Source: Algiphilus sp.
Lineage (GTDB): Bacteria > Pseudomonadota > Gammaproteobacteria > Nevskiales > Nevskiaceae
Reading direction: 5' to 3'
Assembly: GCF_023145115.1 (NCBI RefSeq)
Contig: NZ_JAGLEJ010000024.1
Span: 62,001 to 126,000, forward strand
Length of the DNA stretch: 64,000 bases
Shown here: in pieces, positions 1-8,720 of the stretch
Numbering within the stretch: the stretch's first letter is position 1
How the letters are laid out: each line of letters begins with the position of its first letter
The notes under the pieces: model-generated
What the model was told of the DNA's origin: nothing
Databases searched by the model: none
What the model saw: only the letters and a program-made list of their open reading frames with translations
Made by a program: the position numbers and the translations under genes

Positions 1-1315
1 CGAAGACATCGCGCAGCAGCTTCTTCTCGCTCGCCTCCGGATCTGTGTAGCCGTCGAAGGGCGCGCGGTCGCTGACCTCGGCGATGAGCAGACCGACCTC
101 GCCGCGCTCGACCTTGCGCATGCGGCCGCGCGCATCGCGCTCCGGCGCTTCGGCGTCGTGATCGAAGGCCACGACGGCGTAGCTCAGCGGGCAGAACCCG
201 CACGAACCCGCGACGTTGAAGGAGTTGGTGAAGACCAGATTGCCTTCGCTGGCGCCGTAGAATTCGTTGATGTGCGGGATGGCGAAACGCTTCTGGAACG
301 CATCCCAGAGCTCGGGGCGCAGACCGTTGCCGACGCACGCGCGCACCCGGTGACGGGCATCGTTCTCGCGCTCGGGCTGCTGCAGCAGGTAGCGGCACAG
401 CTCGCCGATGTAGCAGAACACGGTGGCATCGGCGGCGCGCAGCTCGTCCCAGAAGCGCGACGCCGAGAAGCGGCGAGCGATGTAGAGCTCCGCCCCCGCG
501 GCCAGCACCGCGCCCCAGGCCAGCGTCAGCGCATTGTTGTGGTAGAGCGGCAGCGGGCAGAAGAAGACATCGTCGGCGCGCATGCGCAGCGACGCCAGTC
601 CGACGCCGGCAGCGGCACGCAGCCATCGGTTGTGCGACATCACCGCCGCCTTCGGCATGCCGGTGGTGCCCGAGGTGAAGATGTAGAAGGCCGGATTGGC
701 TGCCTGGACACGCGCGGTGGCCTCCGGATCCGCCGCCGACAGGGTCGCGCTGTCGGCCTCCAGATCGACCGCGCCGGATGGCACCTCGGCGGCATCGCCG
801 TCCGCAAGCCAGGCGACCGGGGCATCGGCGGCCACCTCGCCCAGGGTGATGCTGTCGACGGCCTCGGCGCACTCGGCTCCGACGATGAGCGCCCGCGGCT
901 TCACCAGCCGGATACTGTGCGCCAGCACCTCGCCGCGCTGGTTGTGGTTCAGCAGACCGGCGACCGCGCCGATCTTCACGGTGGCCGTCACCGCGGCCAG
1001 CATCTCGACGCGGTTCTCCATGAGCAGCGCCACCCCATCGCCCGGGCCGACACCCTGCTGCTGCAGCCAGTGCGCCCAGCGGTTGGCCAGCTGGTTGAGC
1101 GCGAAATAGCTGAGTCCGCGGCGGGCATCCCGCACCGCCACGCGCTCGGGATGGCGCTCGGCGATGCGCTGCACGCGCAGGCCGATCGAATCGTGGGCAT
1201 CGCGCGATGCCCGCGCCAGCGACACCAGGCCCTTCACCGCGGTGGCGGTCCGCGGCGCACCACGGCTCAGATACCCGCGCACGATGTCCATGATGCCGAC
1301 GCGTTCCCTGACCAT
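1..1315 (-). CDS. FATP-type long-chain acyl-CoA synthetase (C-terminus cut by window edge)
   Basis: This AMP-forming ligase activates long or very long chain fatty acids to acyl-CoA. The sequence shows the AMP-binding motif TSGTTGMPKAAVMSHNRW at about residues 212-229. Further on are FYGASEGN and a segment reading GFCPLSYAVVAFD, a pattern I associate with the FATP/FadD6-like branch rather than E. coli FadD. The ATG at 1315 is preceded by an AGGA ribosome site eight bases upstream. 438 codons are visible; the last part of the C-terminal domain lies off the left edge. The gene diverges from a TetR gene across a shared inverted repeat, so it is probably controlled by that regulator. Family assignment is firm; the exact substrate chain length cannot be read from sequence. 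Confidence 0.9.
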   Translation of the reverse strand, partial: MVRERVGIMDIVRGYLSRGAPRTATAVKGLVSLARASRDAHDSIGLRVQRIAERHPERVAVRDARRGLSYFALNQLANRWAHWLQQQGVGPGDGVALLMENRVEMLAAVTATVKIGAVAGLLNHNQRGEVLAHSIRLVKPRALIVGAECAEAVDSITLGEVAADAPVAWLADGDAAEVPSGAVDLEADSATLSAADPEATARVQAANPAFYIFTSGTTGMPKAAVMSHNRWLRAAAGVGLASLRMRADDVFFCPLPLYHNNALTLAWGAVLAAGAELYIARRFSASRFWDELRAADATVFCYIGELCRYLLQQPERENDARHRVRACVGNGLRPELWDAFQKRFAIPHINEFYGASEGNLVFTNSFNVAGSCGFCPLSYAVVAFDHDAEAPERDARGRMRKVERGEVGLLIAEVSDRAPFDGYTDPEASEKKLLRDVF

Positions 1316-1442
1316 GCTCTTGTCCTCCGATCTCACGCGGCAGCTTGGCGATCGGCGCGCCACGGCTGCCGGACCCGGCGGCACGCGGCCGCATCATGCC
1401 ATGCGCCCGGAGCGCCCAAGGAAAGCGGAAAGACTTCTTTCA

Positions 1443-1510
1443 GGAAAGACATGTTTCCGGATATTGTCACAGCCGCCGGAGTCGGTCAATATCCGGAAAC
1501 ATGACTTTCC
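1443..1510. promoter_or_regulatory. Divergent promoter pair within a 24-base inverted repeat (candidate TetR operator)
   Basis: The arms 1443-1466 and 1487-1510 are inverted copies with one mismatch, separated by 20 bases; the core arm is CATGTTTCCGGATATTG. On the plus strand TTGTCA (1464-1469), 17 bases and CAATAT (1487-1492) form a promoter toward the TetR gene. On the minus strand TTGACC (1489-1484), 17 bases and CAATAT (1466-1461) form a promoter toward the acyl-CoA synthetase. Each arm therefore covers the -10 box of one promoter and reaches into the -35 of the other. Binding by the adjacent TetR protein would silence both genes; this last step is inference. Confidence 0.7.
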
Positions 1511-1531
1511 AGATAGCGATGAACGGGTGCC

Positions 1532-2194
1532 ATGACCGGTAGCGCGCGCCCCCAGGGCGGCCGGCGCTACCGCGGCCGGAGCACCGACGAGCTGCGCGCC
1601 GAGCGGCGCCAGCGGCTGCTCGACGCCGCGCTCGCCCGCATCGGCCGACGCGGCTACGCGGGACTGACCATCGAGCGCGTGTGCAGCGACGCGCGCGTGT
1701 CCACGCGGCACTTCTACGAGCACTTCGGTTCGCGCGAAGCGCTGCTTCAGGCCCTGTTCGAACGCTTCACAGACGACACCCGGCGGATCGTGGGCGAGGC
1801 GCTCTCGTCGGGCGACGGCGATCCGATGGAGCGCGCCCTCGGTGCGGTCGCCGCCTTCGTGCGCTTTGCGCTGGCCGATCCGGCGCGCGCGCGACTCGCG
1901 TTCATCGAGACGGTCGGCGTATCGCCCGACATGGAACGCCGGCGGCGCGACGCCATCGGGCACTTCGTCTCGCTCATCGCGGGCGCCGCCGAGCAGCTCG
2001 CCGAGCGCGGCGTCCTGCCCCGCCGCCAGTTCCACCTGGCGGCAGTGGCGCTGGTCGGCGCCACCAACGAGCTCATCGTGGAATGGCTCAGCGGCGACAC
2101 CGGCCTCTCGGCGAGCCAGATGGAACGTGCCATCATGGACCTGTTCCGCACGCTGATCATGGGCGCCCGTGCGCGCTCGGGTGCGGCGCCCTGA
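1532..2194 (+). CDS. TetR/AcrR family transcriptional regulator
   Basis: This is a one-component repressor of 220 residues, the usual family length. The N-terminal helix-turn-helix runs from about residue 20 to 70, with the family pattern LTIERVCSDARVSTRHFYEHF. The C-terminal part is an all-helical ligand and dimerisation domain without a diagnostic motif. It is the first gene of a rightward run with the LolA-like, MMPL and barrel genes (49-base gap to the next), and it diverges from a fatty acyl-CoA synthetase. An acyl-CoA or fatty acid ligand is a reasonable guess from context only. A 17-base-spacer promoter ends about 40 bases before the ATG. Confidence 0.9.
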   Translation: MTGSARPQGGRRYRGRSTDELRAERRQRLLDAALARIGRRGYAGLTIERVCSDARVSTRHFYEHFGSREALLQALFERFTDDTRRIVGEALSSGDGDPMERALGAVAAFVRFALADPARARLAFIETVGVSPDMERRRRDAIGHFVSLIAGAAEQLAERGVLPRRQFHLAAVALVGATNELIVEWLSGDTGLSASQMERAIMDLFRTLIMGARARSGAAP

Positions 2195-2242
2195 CAGGCG
2201 GCGGCAGCGACGGATCCAGAACGACAACCAGCGAGGAGCCGC

Positions 2243-3079
2243 ATGATCGACCGCATCCGGCACTGTTGCATCGCGCGCCGCGCCTTGTGGACGGCCGCCG
2301 CCCTCCTGCTCGCCGGCCCGGCGGGGGCCGACGACGCCGCCGCCGAAACCGACGCGGCCGCGAAGGGACGCGCCATCGCCGAGCGCGCCTGGGAGCGCGG
2401 CGAAGGCTATGGCGACCTGAAGGCCGACGTCGAGATGACCATCATCACCGGCAGCGGCCAGCAGGCGACCCGCGACATGCGCATCCGCCTGCTCGAGATG
2501 CCGGGGGAGGCCAGCCGTGCGCTGACACGGGTCGAGGCGCCCCGCGATGTCGCCGGCACCGCACTGCTCACGCACACCGGCGACGACGGCGACGTGCAGC
2601 AGTGGCTCTATCTGCCGGCCGCATCGCGCACGCGCCGCATCAGCAGCGAGAACCGCAGCGGCTCCTTCATGGGCAGCGAGTTCAGCTTCGATGATTTCGC
2701 GGCCCAGCCACCATCGCGCTACCGCTTTGCGCACCTCCGCGACGAGACCGTCGACGGCATGCGCTGTCACGTCCTGCGGCGCGAACCGGTGGAGGACGAC
2801 CGGCCCGGCTACCAGCACGCCTGGCTCGATACCGAGCATCTGCAGCTGCGCAGGGTCGAATACCACGACGCCCGCGGCGACATCACCCGCGTGCTCACGG
2901 TCGGGGAATACGAGACCTTCGAGGGTGCCGACGGCGGCACCTACCGGCGCGCGCAGTTCCTGCGCATGGAGAACCAGCGCACCGGTGCAGCCTCCGAGCT
3001 GCGCTGGTCCGGCATCGCCCTCGACACCGGCCTGAGCGAGCGCGACTTCGACGTCGCGGCGCTGTCGCGCCGCCGCTGA
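2243..3079 (+). CDS. LolA-like periplasmic outer-membrane lipoprotein-sorting family protein
   Basis: The 278-residue product begins with an Arg-rich n-region and a hydrophobic segment ending near AGPAGADD (about residues 14-30), a plausible Sec signal peptide. The rest matches the LolA-fold family that travels with MMPL transporters: a region around MRIRLLEMPGEASRALTRVE, then QQWLYLPAASRTRRIS, then a motif GSFMGSEFSFDDF that I recognise as characteristic. Its presumed role is to carry a lipid or lipoprotein through the periplasm for the transporter encoded next. The ATG follows GAGGAGCC, a good ribosome site. The stop codon shares one base with the start of the next gene, so translation is probably coupled. 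Confidence 0.82.
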   Translation: MIDRIRHCCIARRALWTAAALLLAGPAGADDAAAETDAAAKGRAIAERAWERGEGYGDLKADVEMTIITGSGQQATRDMRIRLLEMPGEASRALTRVEAPRDVAGTALLTHTGDDGDVQQWLYLPAASRTRRISSENRSGSFMGSEFSFDDFAAQPPSRYRFAHLRDETVDGMRCHVLRREPVEDDRPGYQHAWLDTEHLQLRRVEYHDARGDITRVLTVGEYETFEGADGGTYRRAQFLRMENQRTGAASELRWSGIALDTGLSERDFDVAALSRRR

Positions 3080-5361
3080 TGCTCGTCGCCGCCCGCGAGC
3101 GCCTGGTGGCGTGGCGCGGTGCCGCGGCGATCGTCGCCGTGGCGCTGGCCGGCCTGGCCGCCGCGGGTGTCCAGCACCTGTCGTTCACCACCGACTACCG
3201 CGCATTCTTCTCCGAGGACAACCCGGATCTCGCCCAGCTCGAGTTCATCGAGGAGAACTTCGCGCGCGCCGAGACGCTGGTCATCACCATCGCACCCGAC
3301 TCGGGCGACGTGTTCGACGCGCACGCGCTGGAGGCAGTGCGCTGGCTCTCCGGCGAGGTGCTGCGACTGCCGTACAGCAAGGGCGTGTCGTCGATCACCG
3401 AGTACTACCCCGCACGCGGCCGCGAGGGCGAGCTGGTGGTCGAGCCGCTGATTCCGGACCGACCGCTCGACGACGACGAGCGCGCGCGCATCCGCGCCGA
3501 CGCGCTGGCCGACGACCGCATCACCGGCATCATGCTGGCGCGGGACGGCGCCGCCACCGGCCTCATCGCCCACTTCGAGCTGCCGCACGAGGAACCCGAG
3601 GTCGAGATCCAGGCGGTGGCCGATGCCGCCCGGGCGATGATGGCCGATTTCCGCACCCGGCCCTTCTCCGACGGCATCGAGACCCACCTCGCCGGGGTCA
3701 TGATGCTCAACGACGCCATGTCCGGCGTGCTGATGGGCGAGGCCTTCGCGCTCTATCCGCTGGTGTTCCTGGTCATGTTCGTGCTGCTGGCACTGCTGCT
3801 GCGCTCGCTGGCGGCGACCGCGGTCACGGTGGCGGTGATCGTGATGAGCGCCGGCGCTGCCATGGGCGCCGCCGGCTGGCTCGGCATCACGCTGACCTCG
3901 CCGTCGCTGACCGCCGGGCTGGTGGTGATGACGCTGGCGGTGGCCGACTGCGTGCACATGCTCACCACCATGGGCCTGCGCGCGCAGGCCGGCGACACGC
4001 CGCGCGACGCGCTGCTGCACAGCATCCGGGTCAACTTCCTGCCCATCCTGCTGACCAGCGTCACCACGGCGATCGGCTTCCTGGGCCTGAACCTCAGCGA
4101 CTCACCGCCCTACCGGGACCTCGGCAACCTGGTGGCCATCGGCGTCATGGCGGCGCTCGCGTTCAGCATGATGGTGCTCCCCTGGTGGTGCATGCGCTTT
4201 CCCGTGCGGCGCCCGCCCGTCACGCGCGGCATGCACCGCGCGCTGGTGGCGCTGGCCGACACGGTGACGCGCCGCCGCCGGATGCTGCTGACACTCGGTG
4301 CCGTGGTCGTCGTGGCGGCGCTGGCGGCGCTGCCGCAGAACCGTTTCGGCGACAACTACGTGCACTTCTTCGAATCCGACCACCCCTTCCGCGAGGCGAC
4401 CGAGTTCACCAATGCCGAGCTCACCGGCATGCAGTACGTCGAGTACGTCTTCGATGCGGGCGGCGACGGCGCCGCCATGGAGCCCGCCTTCCTGCGCGAC
4501 ATGCACGCCTACGCGGAATGGCTGCGTACACAGCCCGAGGTGCGCAAGGTGAGCTCGGTGGTCGGGGTCCTGCAGTCGCTCAACCAGGCCATGCACGACG
4601 GCGACCCGGCCTTCCATCGCCTGCCCGAGTCGCGCCCCGAGGCCGCACAGTATCTGCTGCTCTACGAGCTCAGCCTGCCCAGCGGCGTCGACCTCACGCA
4701 CCTGGTCAACATCCACAAGTCGGCGGCACGCATGACGGTACAGCTGGATACCATCAGTTCCGAGGCCATCCGGCAATTCGACGAGCGCGCGGTGGCCTGG
4801 CAGCGCCGGCATTTCGACCATGCCGCGGTGGCCCGTGGCGCCGGCGTGTCGATCATGTTCGCGCACATCGCGCGCCGGAACTTCGTCTCCATGCTCTGGG
4901 GCACCGGCATCGCCTTCGGCGTCATCAGCCTGCTGCTCCTGGCGGCCTTCCGAAGCCCACGGCTGGCGGCGATCAGCCTGGCGCCCAACCTGCTGCCCGC
5001 GATCATCGGCTTCGGCATCTGGGGCGTGACGGTGGGCCAGGTGGGCCTGAGCCTCGCCGTGGTCGGCTCGCTGACGCTGGGCATCATCGTCGACGACACG
5101 CTGCACATGCTCAATCGCTACGCGCGCGCCCGCCGCGCCGGCGCCGATGCCGAGGCCGCGGTGCGCGAGGCGCTGACCCAGGTCGGCCCGGCGCTCGTGA
5201 TCACGTCGCTGGTCCTGTTCGTCGGCTTCGCGCTGTTCACCACCTCGGGCTTCCTGCTCACCGTGCACTTCGGCGCACTGACCGCCATCGTCATCGCCGC
5301 CGCGCTGCTCGCCGACTTCTTCCTGCTGCCGCCGCTGCTGCTGTGGCTCGACCGGCGCTGA
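3079..5361 (+). CDS. MMPL/RND-superfamily transporter
   Basis: The product is an inner-membrane transporter of 760 residues with the two-fold RND layout. There is one membrane helix at about residues 13-33, a periplasmic loop to about 215, a bundle of helices to about 370, then the second half with a large loop and a final helical bundle. Each half carries a conserved acidic stretch in a central helix: VADCVHML near residue 290 and VDDTLHMLNRYARARR near 670, as expected for proton-coupled MMPL proteins. It has no adaptor gene. Instead it lies between a LolA-like protein and a barrel protein, which suggests movement of a hydrophobic molecule to or from the outer membrane. The substrate is unknown. 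Confidence 0.85.
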   Translation: MLVAARERLVAWRGAAAIVAVALAGLAAAGVQHLSFTTDYRAFFSEDNPDLAQLEFIEENFARAETLVITIAPDSGDVFDAHALEAVRWLSGEVLRLPYSKGVSSITEYYPARGREGELVVEPLIPDRPLDDDERARIRADALADDRITGIMLARDGAATGLIAHFELPHEEPEVEIQAVADAARAMMADFRTRPFSDGIETHLAGVMMLNDAMSGVLMGEAFALYPLVFLVMFVLLALLLRSLAATAVTVAVIVMSAGAAMGAAGWLGITLTSPSLTAGLVVMTLAVADCVHMLTTMGLRAQAGDTPRDALLHSIRVNFLPILLTSVTTAIGFLGLNLSDSPPYRDLGNLVAIGVMAALAFSMMVLPWWCMRFPVRRPPVTRGMHRALVALADTVTRRRRMLLTLGAVVVVAALAALPQNRFGDNYVHFFESDHPFREATEFTNAELTGMQYVEYVFDAGGDGAAMEPAFLRDMHAYAEWLRTQPEVRKVSSVVGVLQSLNQAMHDGDPAFHRLPESRPEAAQYLLLYELSLPSGVDLTHLVNIHKSAARMTVQLDTISSEAIRQFDERAVAWQRRHFDHAAVARGAGVSIMFAHIARRNFVSMLWGTGIAFGVISLLLLAAFRSPRLAAISLAPNLLPAIIGFGIWGVTVGQVGLSLAVVGSLTLGIIVDDTLHMLNRYARARRAGADAEAAVREALTQVGPALVITSLVLFVGFALFTTSGFLLTVHFGALTAIVIAAALLADFFLLPPLLLWLDRR

Positions 5362-6698
5362 TCCGGGGCGGCCTCGCCGCAGCGGTGACCGCACTGGCCG
5401 TGCTGTCGCCGGCGCAGGCGCAGACCGACGTGCGCGGCGCCCTCGAGCTCGAGGGCCGCTGGTTCGACGTGCGCGACGGCGACGGCCTGAGCGGCTCGGT
5501 GGCCGGGCTGGTCGACATCTATCAGCCGCTGGCCGACCCCGACCTGAGCCTGGTCGCGGAGCTCTTCTACCGGCGCGACAGCGCCGATCCCCATCGCAGC
5601 CACGGCGACGTACGCCAGGCCTTCGTGCAGGCTGTGGGGCGCAGCATCGAGATCAACGCCGGCTACCGGCGGGTGTTCTGGGGCGTGACCGAGTCGCGCT
5701 CGCTGGTGGACATCATCAACCAGAGCGACCTCGTCGAGGACATCGACGGCGGCGCCAAGCTCGGCCAGCCCATGCTGCAGCTGCGCTGGCTGGCGGAATC
5801 GGGAACCGGCGATCTCTTCGTCCTGCCGGCGGCGCGCGAACGCACCTTCCCGGGCCCCGAGGGCCATCCACGCATTCCCTTCCCGATCGCGCGCGGCGCA
5901 TCACGCTTTCCCGACGGCGAGCAGCGGCGCCTGGACTATGCACTGCGCTGGCAGTGGCGGCTGCCGGACATCGACCTCGGCATTTCCTGGTTCGACGGCA
6001 CCGCACGGGCCCCCGACATGCTGCCGTGCCTGGCCCAGGGCAGCGATTTTCCGGGTACGGCCAGCGGCCCCAACTGCGACCTCGAAGCCGCCGCTCCGCA
6101 GGTCGGCCCGCTCGCCGGGGCACTGGTCGACGTACTGCAGGTGCTGCGACTGGCCCCGGACGACGATGCCCTGGAAGCGGCGGCCCGCGAGCGTGTGCTC
6201 GACAACCTGGTGCTGGTACCCGACTACGGGCGCACCCGGCGCGCCGGCCTCGACCTGCAGGTACTGCGCGGCGGGCTGGCGCTGCGCCTGGAGGCGCTGG
6301 CGCGGCGCCGCGACGGCGAGTGGACCTTGGCCAGCGTCAGCGGTCTCGAATACACGCTGCCCGGCTTCTTCGCGACCGACTGGGACGTCGGCGTGCTCGC
6401 CGAGCACCTCTACGATCAGCGCGACGACAATGTCTTCTCGCAGCGCTTCGCCAACGATGTCTTCGTGGGCACGCGCATCAGCTTCAACGATCTCGCCGGC
6501 AGCACGCTGCTGGCGGGTGCCATCGTCGAGCCCGATCTGGGCAACCGCCTGTTCTCGGTGGAACTGAGCCGCCGCTTCCTGACGAACTGGCGCGTCACGC
6601 TGGACGCGCGCGTGCTCTCGGACCTGCCGGACGATCCGCTGGTCGATCTGATCGACGGTCAGGACCGGGTGCGGCTACAGCTCCAGCGGTTCTTCTAG
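5343..6698 (+). CDS. Predicted outer-membrane beta-barrel protein of the MMPL operon (DUF1302-like)
   Basis: The frame is open for 451 residues from a GTG at 5343 that overlaps the end of the transporter gene by 19 bases. That start gives MARPALIRGGLAAAVTALA followed by VLSPAQAQ, a convincing signal peptide cleaved after AQAQ. No ATG start gives one. The mature protein has many alternating strands, ends in RVRLQLQRFF with a C-terminal Phe as in Omp-type barrels, and contains YRRVFWGVTESRSLVDIINQ, a pattern typical of DUF1302/DUF1329-associated barrels. It probably supplies the outer-membrane part of the LolA-like/MMPL system. No Shine-Dalgarno site is visible, so coupled translation is likely. 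A CTG at 5358 is a weaker alternative start. Confidence 0.7.
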   Translation: MARPALIRGGLAAAVTALAVLSPAQAQTDVRGALELEGRWFDVRDGDGLSGSVAGLVDIYQPLADPDLSLVAELFYRRDSADPHRSHGDVRQAFVQAVGRSIEINAGYRRVFWGVTESRSLVDIINQSDLVEDIDGGAKLGQPMLQLRWLAESGTGDLFVLPAARERTFPGPEGHPRIPFPIARGASRFPDGEQRRLDYALRWQWRLPDIDLGISWFDGTARAPDMLPCLAQGSDFPGTASGPNCDLEAAAPQVGPLAGALVDVLQVLRLAPDDDALEAAARERVLDNLVLVPDYGRTRRAGLDLQVLRGGLALRLEALARRRDGEWTLASVSGLEYTLPGFFATDWDVGVLAEHLYDQRDDNVFSQRFANDVFVGTRISFNDLAGSTLLAGAIVEPDLGNRLFSVELSRRFLTNWRVTLDARVLSDLPDDPLVDLIDGQDRVRLQLQRFF

Positions 6699-6715
6699 CG
6701 GGAGGCCCGCCGCAA

Positions 6716-7033
6716 TCAGGCGGGATCGTCGCCTTCGGGCGTGCCCTCGACCAGCGGGGCCAGCTGGGGCGGATCGTCCAGGCAGCGCACACGCCGGTCG
6801 CCGTCGTCGTCTTCGTAGAAGGCGGCGTACTCGCCACCGTCGGACGCGGCATCTGGGATCTCGAGCGCGCTCGGCGAGCGCGGCACGCGCACGCCCTCGA
6901 CGTTGCCGAGCACCTCGACGGTCTCGGCCTCCTGGTAGGGGTGCTCGCCGAGGCAATGCGCACGCGGGCCGCAGGCGGCAACGAGGAACGCGGCGCCGGC
7001 CAACAGGCCGGCGCGGAGGATGGTGATCGGCAT
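6716..7033 (-). CDS. Small lipoprotein encoded directly after dapA
   Basis: The product is 105 residues with a lipoprotein signal: a hydrophobic stretch GLLAGAAFLVAAC with the lipobox Cys near residue 21. The mature part is acidic, with YQEAETVEVLGN and VEGVRVPRSPSALEIPD. Its ATG shares one base with the dapA stop codon. In many gammaproteobacteria the gene after dapA is bamC (nlpB), a much longer lipoprotein. The position and the short Pro-rich segment recall the N-terminal region of BamC, but the two helix-grip domains are absent. I therefore treat it as an unassigned lipoprotein, possibly a minimal BamC-like protein. It converges on the barrel gene with 17 bases between them. Confidence 0.72.
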   Translation of the reverse strand: MPITILRAGLLAGAAFLVAACGPRAHCLGEHPYQEAETVEVLGNVEGVRVPRSPSALEIPDAASDGGEYAAFYEDDDGDRRVRCLDDPPQLAPLVEGTPEGDDPA

Positions 7034-7932
7034 CAGTGCAGGACTCCGGCGGTACGCAGCGCCTCGCGCAACGCGTCGTGGTGATCGGTGGACAGCGGTA
7101 CCAGCGGCAGGCGGATGCCGCTGCCGATGCGGCCCATTTCGTGCAGCGCCCACTTCACCGGGATGGGATTGGGCTCGACGAACAGCCACTTGTGCAGGCC
7201 GGCCAGCGGCAGATCCGCCTCGGCCGCAGCTTCGGCATCCCCGCCCACCGCGGCCGCGCACATGCGGGCCATGGCGGCCGGCGCCACGTTGGCCACCACG
7301 GAGATGTCGCCGTGGAAGCCGGCCAGCATGCTGTCACGGGCGGTGGGGTCGTCCCCGGAATAGAGCGCGAAGTCCGCCGGCAGGCCGAGCGAGACCAGTT
7401 CGCGCACGCGGCCGGCATCGGCCAGCGCTTCCTTGAGACCGATGATGTTGGGAATCCCGGCGAGCCGCGCGACCGTCGCCGGCTGCATGTCGCAGCCGGT
7501 GCGCCCGGGCACGTTGTAGAGGATCTGCGGCAGGTCCACGGCCTCGGCCACCGCGCGGTAGTGCCGATAGAGGCCCTCCTGCGGCGGCTTGTTGTAGTAC
7601 GGCGTCACCAGCAGCGCGGCATCGGCGCCGCATTCGGCAGCGGCCCGGGTCAGCGAGATGGCCTCGGCGGTGGCATTGGCGCCGGTCCCGGCGATCACCG
7701 GGATGCGGCCGGCCGCGGTCGCCACCGTGCGACGCACCACGGCTATGTGCTCGTCGTTGTCGAGCGTGGCGGACTCGCCGGTCGTGCCCATCGCGACGAT
7801 GGCGGAGGTGCCCTCGGTGATGTGCCACTCCACGAGGCGGTCCAGCGCGTCGTAGTCGACGGCGCCGTCCACGTCCATGGGGGTGACCAGCGCCACGATG
7901 CTGCCGGTGATCTGTTGCAACGGATCCGCCAT
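7033..7932 (-). CDS. dapA: 4-hydroxy-tetrahydrodipicolinate synthase
   Basis: DapA condenses pyruvate with aspartate semialdehyde, the first committed step of lysine and diaminopimelate synthesis. The TIM-barrel sequence shows GSIVALVTPMD at the N-terminus, the GTTGESATL loop, ILYNVPGRTG with the catalytic Tyr, and IIGLKEALAD with the Schiff-base Lys. The 299-residue length is normal. I chose the start giving MADPLQQITGSIVALVTP because it aligns with known family N-termini and because a -10-like TATCAT at 7955-7950 would put transcription start just before it. A start at 7959 is possible. The gene diverges from gcvR, the same arrangement as in E. coli. Confidence 0.95.
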   Translation of the reverse strand: MADPLQQITGSIVALVTPMDVDGAVDYDALDRLVEWHITEGTSAIVAMGTTGESATLDNDEHIAVVRRTVATAAGRIPVIAGTGANATAEAISLTRAAAECGADAALLVTPYYNKPPQEGLYRHYRAVAEAVDLPQILYNVPGRTGCDMQPATVARLAGIPNIIGLKEALADAGRVRELVSLGLPADFALYSGDDPTARDSMLAGFHGDISVVANVAPAAMARMCAAAVGGDAEAAAEADLPLAGLHKWLFVEPNPIPVKWALHEMGRIGSGIRLPLVPLSTDHHDALREALRTAGVLH

Positions 7933-8024
7933 CCGGTTGAAGGACCCGCATGATAGCAAGCACGTCGCGTGCGCGGCCCGCTGGGGAAGCCTTACACTTC
8001 CGCCACGATCGCACCCGCCGCGTC

Positions 8025-8564
8025 ATGAGCACTGCCGACAACCTGCTGTCCATCTCCGTGCTGGCGCCGGCCCGCCCGCGCATCACGCTCGATCTCTTCC
8101 GCGCCGTGCGCGAGCGCGGATGCGAGATCGAGGACTGCCGCCTGGCCCCGGCAGGTGCGCTGGTCGGGGCCAGCCTGCTCATTTCCGGATCCTGGGCGGC
8201 ACTGGGCAAGCTGGAGACCGCGCTGCCCAACATCGCGCAGAAATTCGACATGCAGGTGCAGTTCGCGCGCTGCGGCGAGCGCGAAGCCGCGCCCGACTAC
8301 CGGCCCTACGCGGTCGAGGTGTTCGCGCCGCAGCATGCCGACCTGATCGTGCACCTGCTCGAATTCTTCGCCGGACAGGACGTCGACGTTCCCGAGGTGA
8401 TGATCCAGAAGTACGCCTCGCAGCACACCGGCGCCAGCATGTGCAGCGTGCACATGGTCGTCCATGTGCCGGTGAACCAGCATCCGCAGGCGCTGCGCGA
8501 GTCGTTCATGGATCTCTGCGACGATCTCAATGCCGACGGCCTGCTCGATCCCATCAAGACCTGA
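8025..8564 (+). CDS. gcvR: GcvR-like ACT-domain regulator of the glycine cleavage system
   Basis: The product is a 179-residue cytoplasmic protein built of two ACT-type regulatory domains, the second starting near residue 90 (YRPYAVEVFAPQHADLIVHL). In E. coli GcvR binds GcvA and holds gcv transcription down when glycine is low. The position, divergent from dapA and followed by bcp, is the classical gammaproteobacterial context and supports the call. The ATG at 8025 is the one that starts the first ACT strand (LLSISVLAP); an upstream in-frame ATG would add 25 unconserved residues. No DNA-binding motif is present, as expected. Confidence 0.85.
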   Translation: MSTADNLLSISVLAPARPRITLDLFRAVRERGCEIEDCRLAPAGALVGASLLISGSWAALGKLETALPNIAQKFDMQVQFARCGEREAAPDYRPYAVEVFAPQHADLIVHLLEFFAGQDVDVPEVMIQKYASQHTGASMCSVHMVVHVPVNQHPQALRESFMDLCDDLNADGLLDPIKT

Positions 8565-8720
8565 CCACCGACGACGGACGCCGACCCGCCCGATGCCGCC
8601 GCCGACCGGCAATGCCCAATCGCGCCGATGCCGGCGACGCCTCGGAGCACGGAGCGGGCACTCCGCCCATCCGGCGCTCGCACCGCGACATTCCTCCCTT
8701 TCCCCACCGACGGACCGACG

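Noticed and set aside
158..1504. Long plus-strand open frame of 448 codons
   Set aside because: It is antisense to the acyl-CoA synthetase, whose motifs are unmistakable. The frame has Arg/His-rich, low-complexity content typical of GC-rich shadows.
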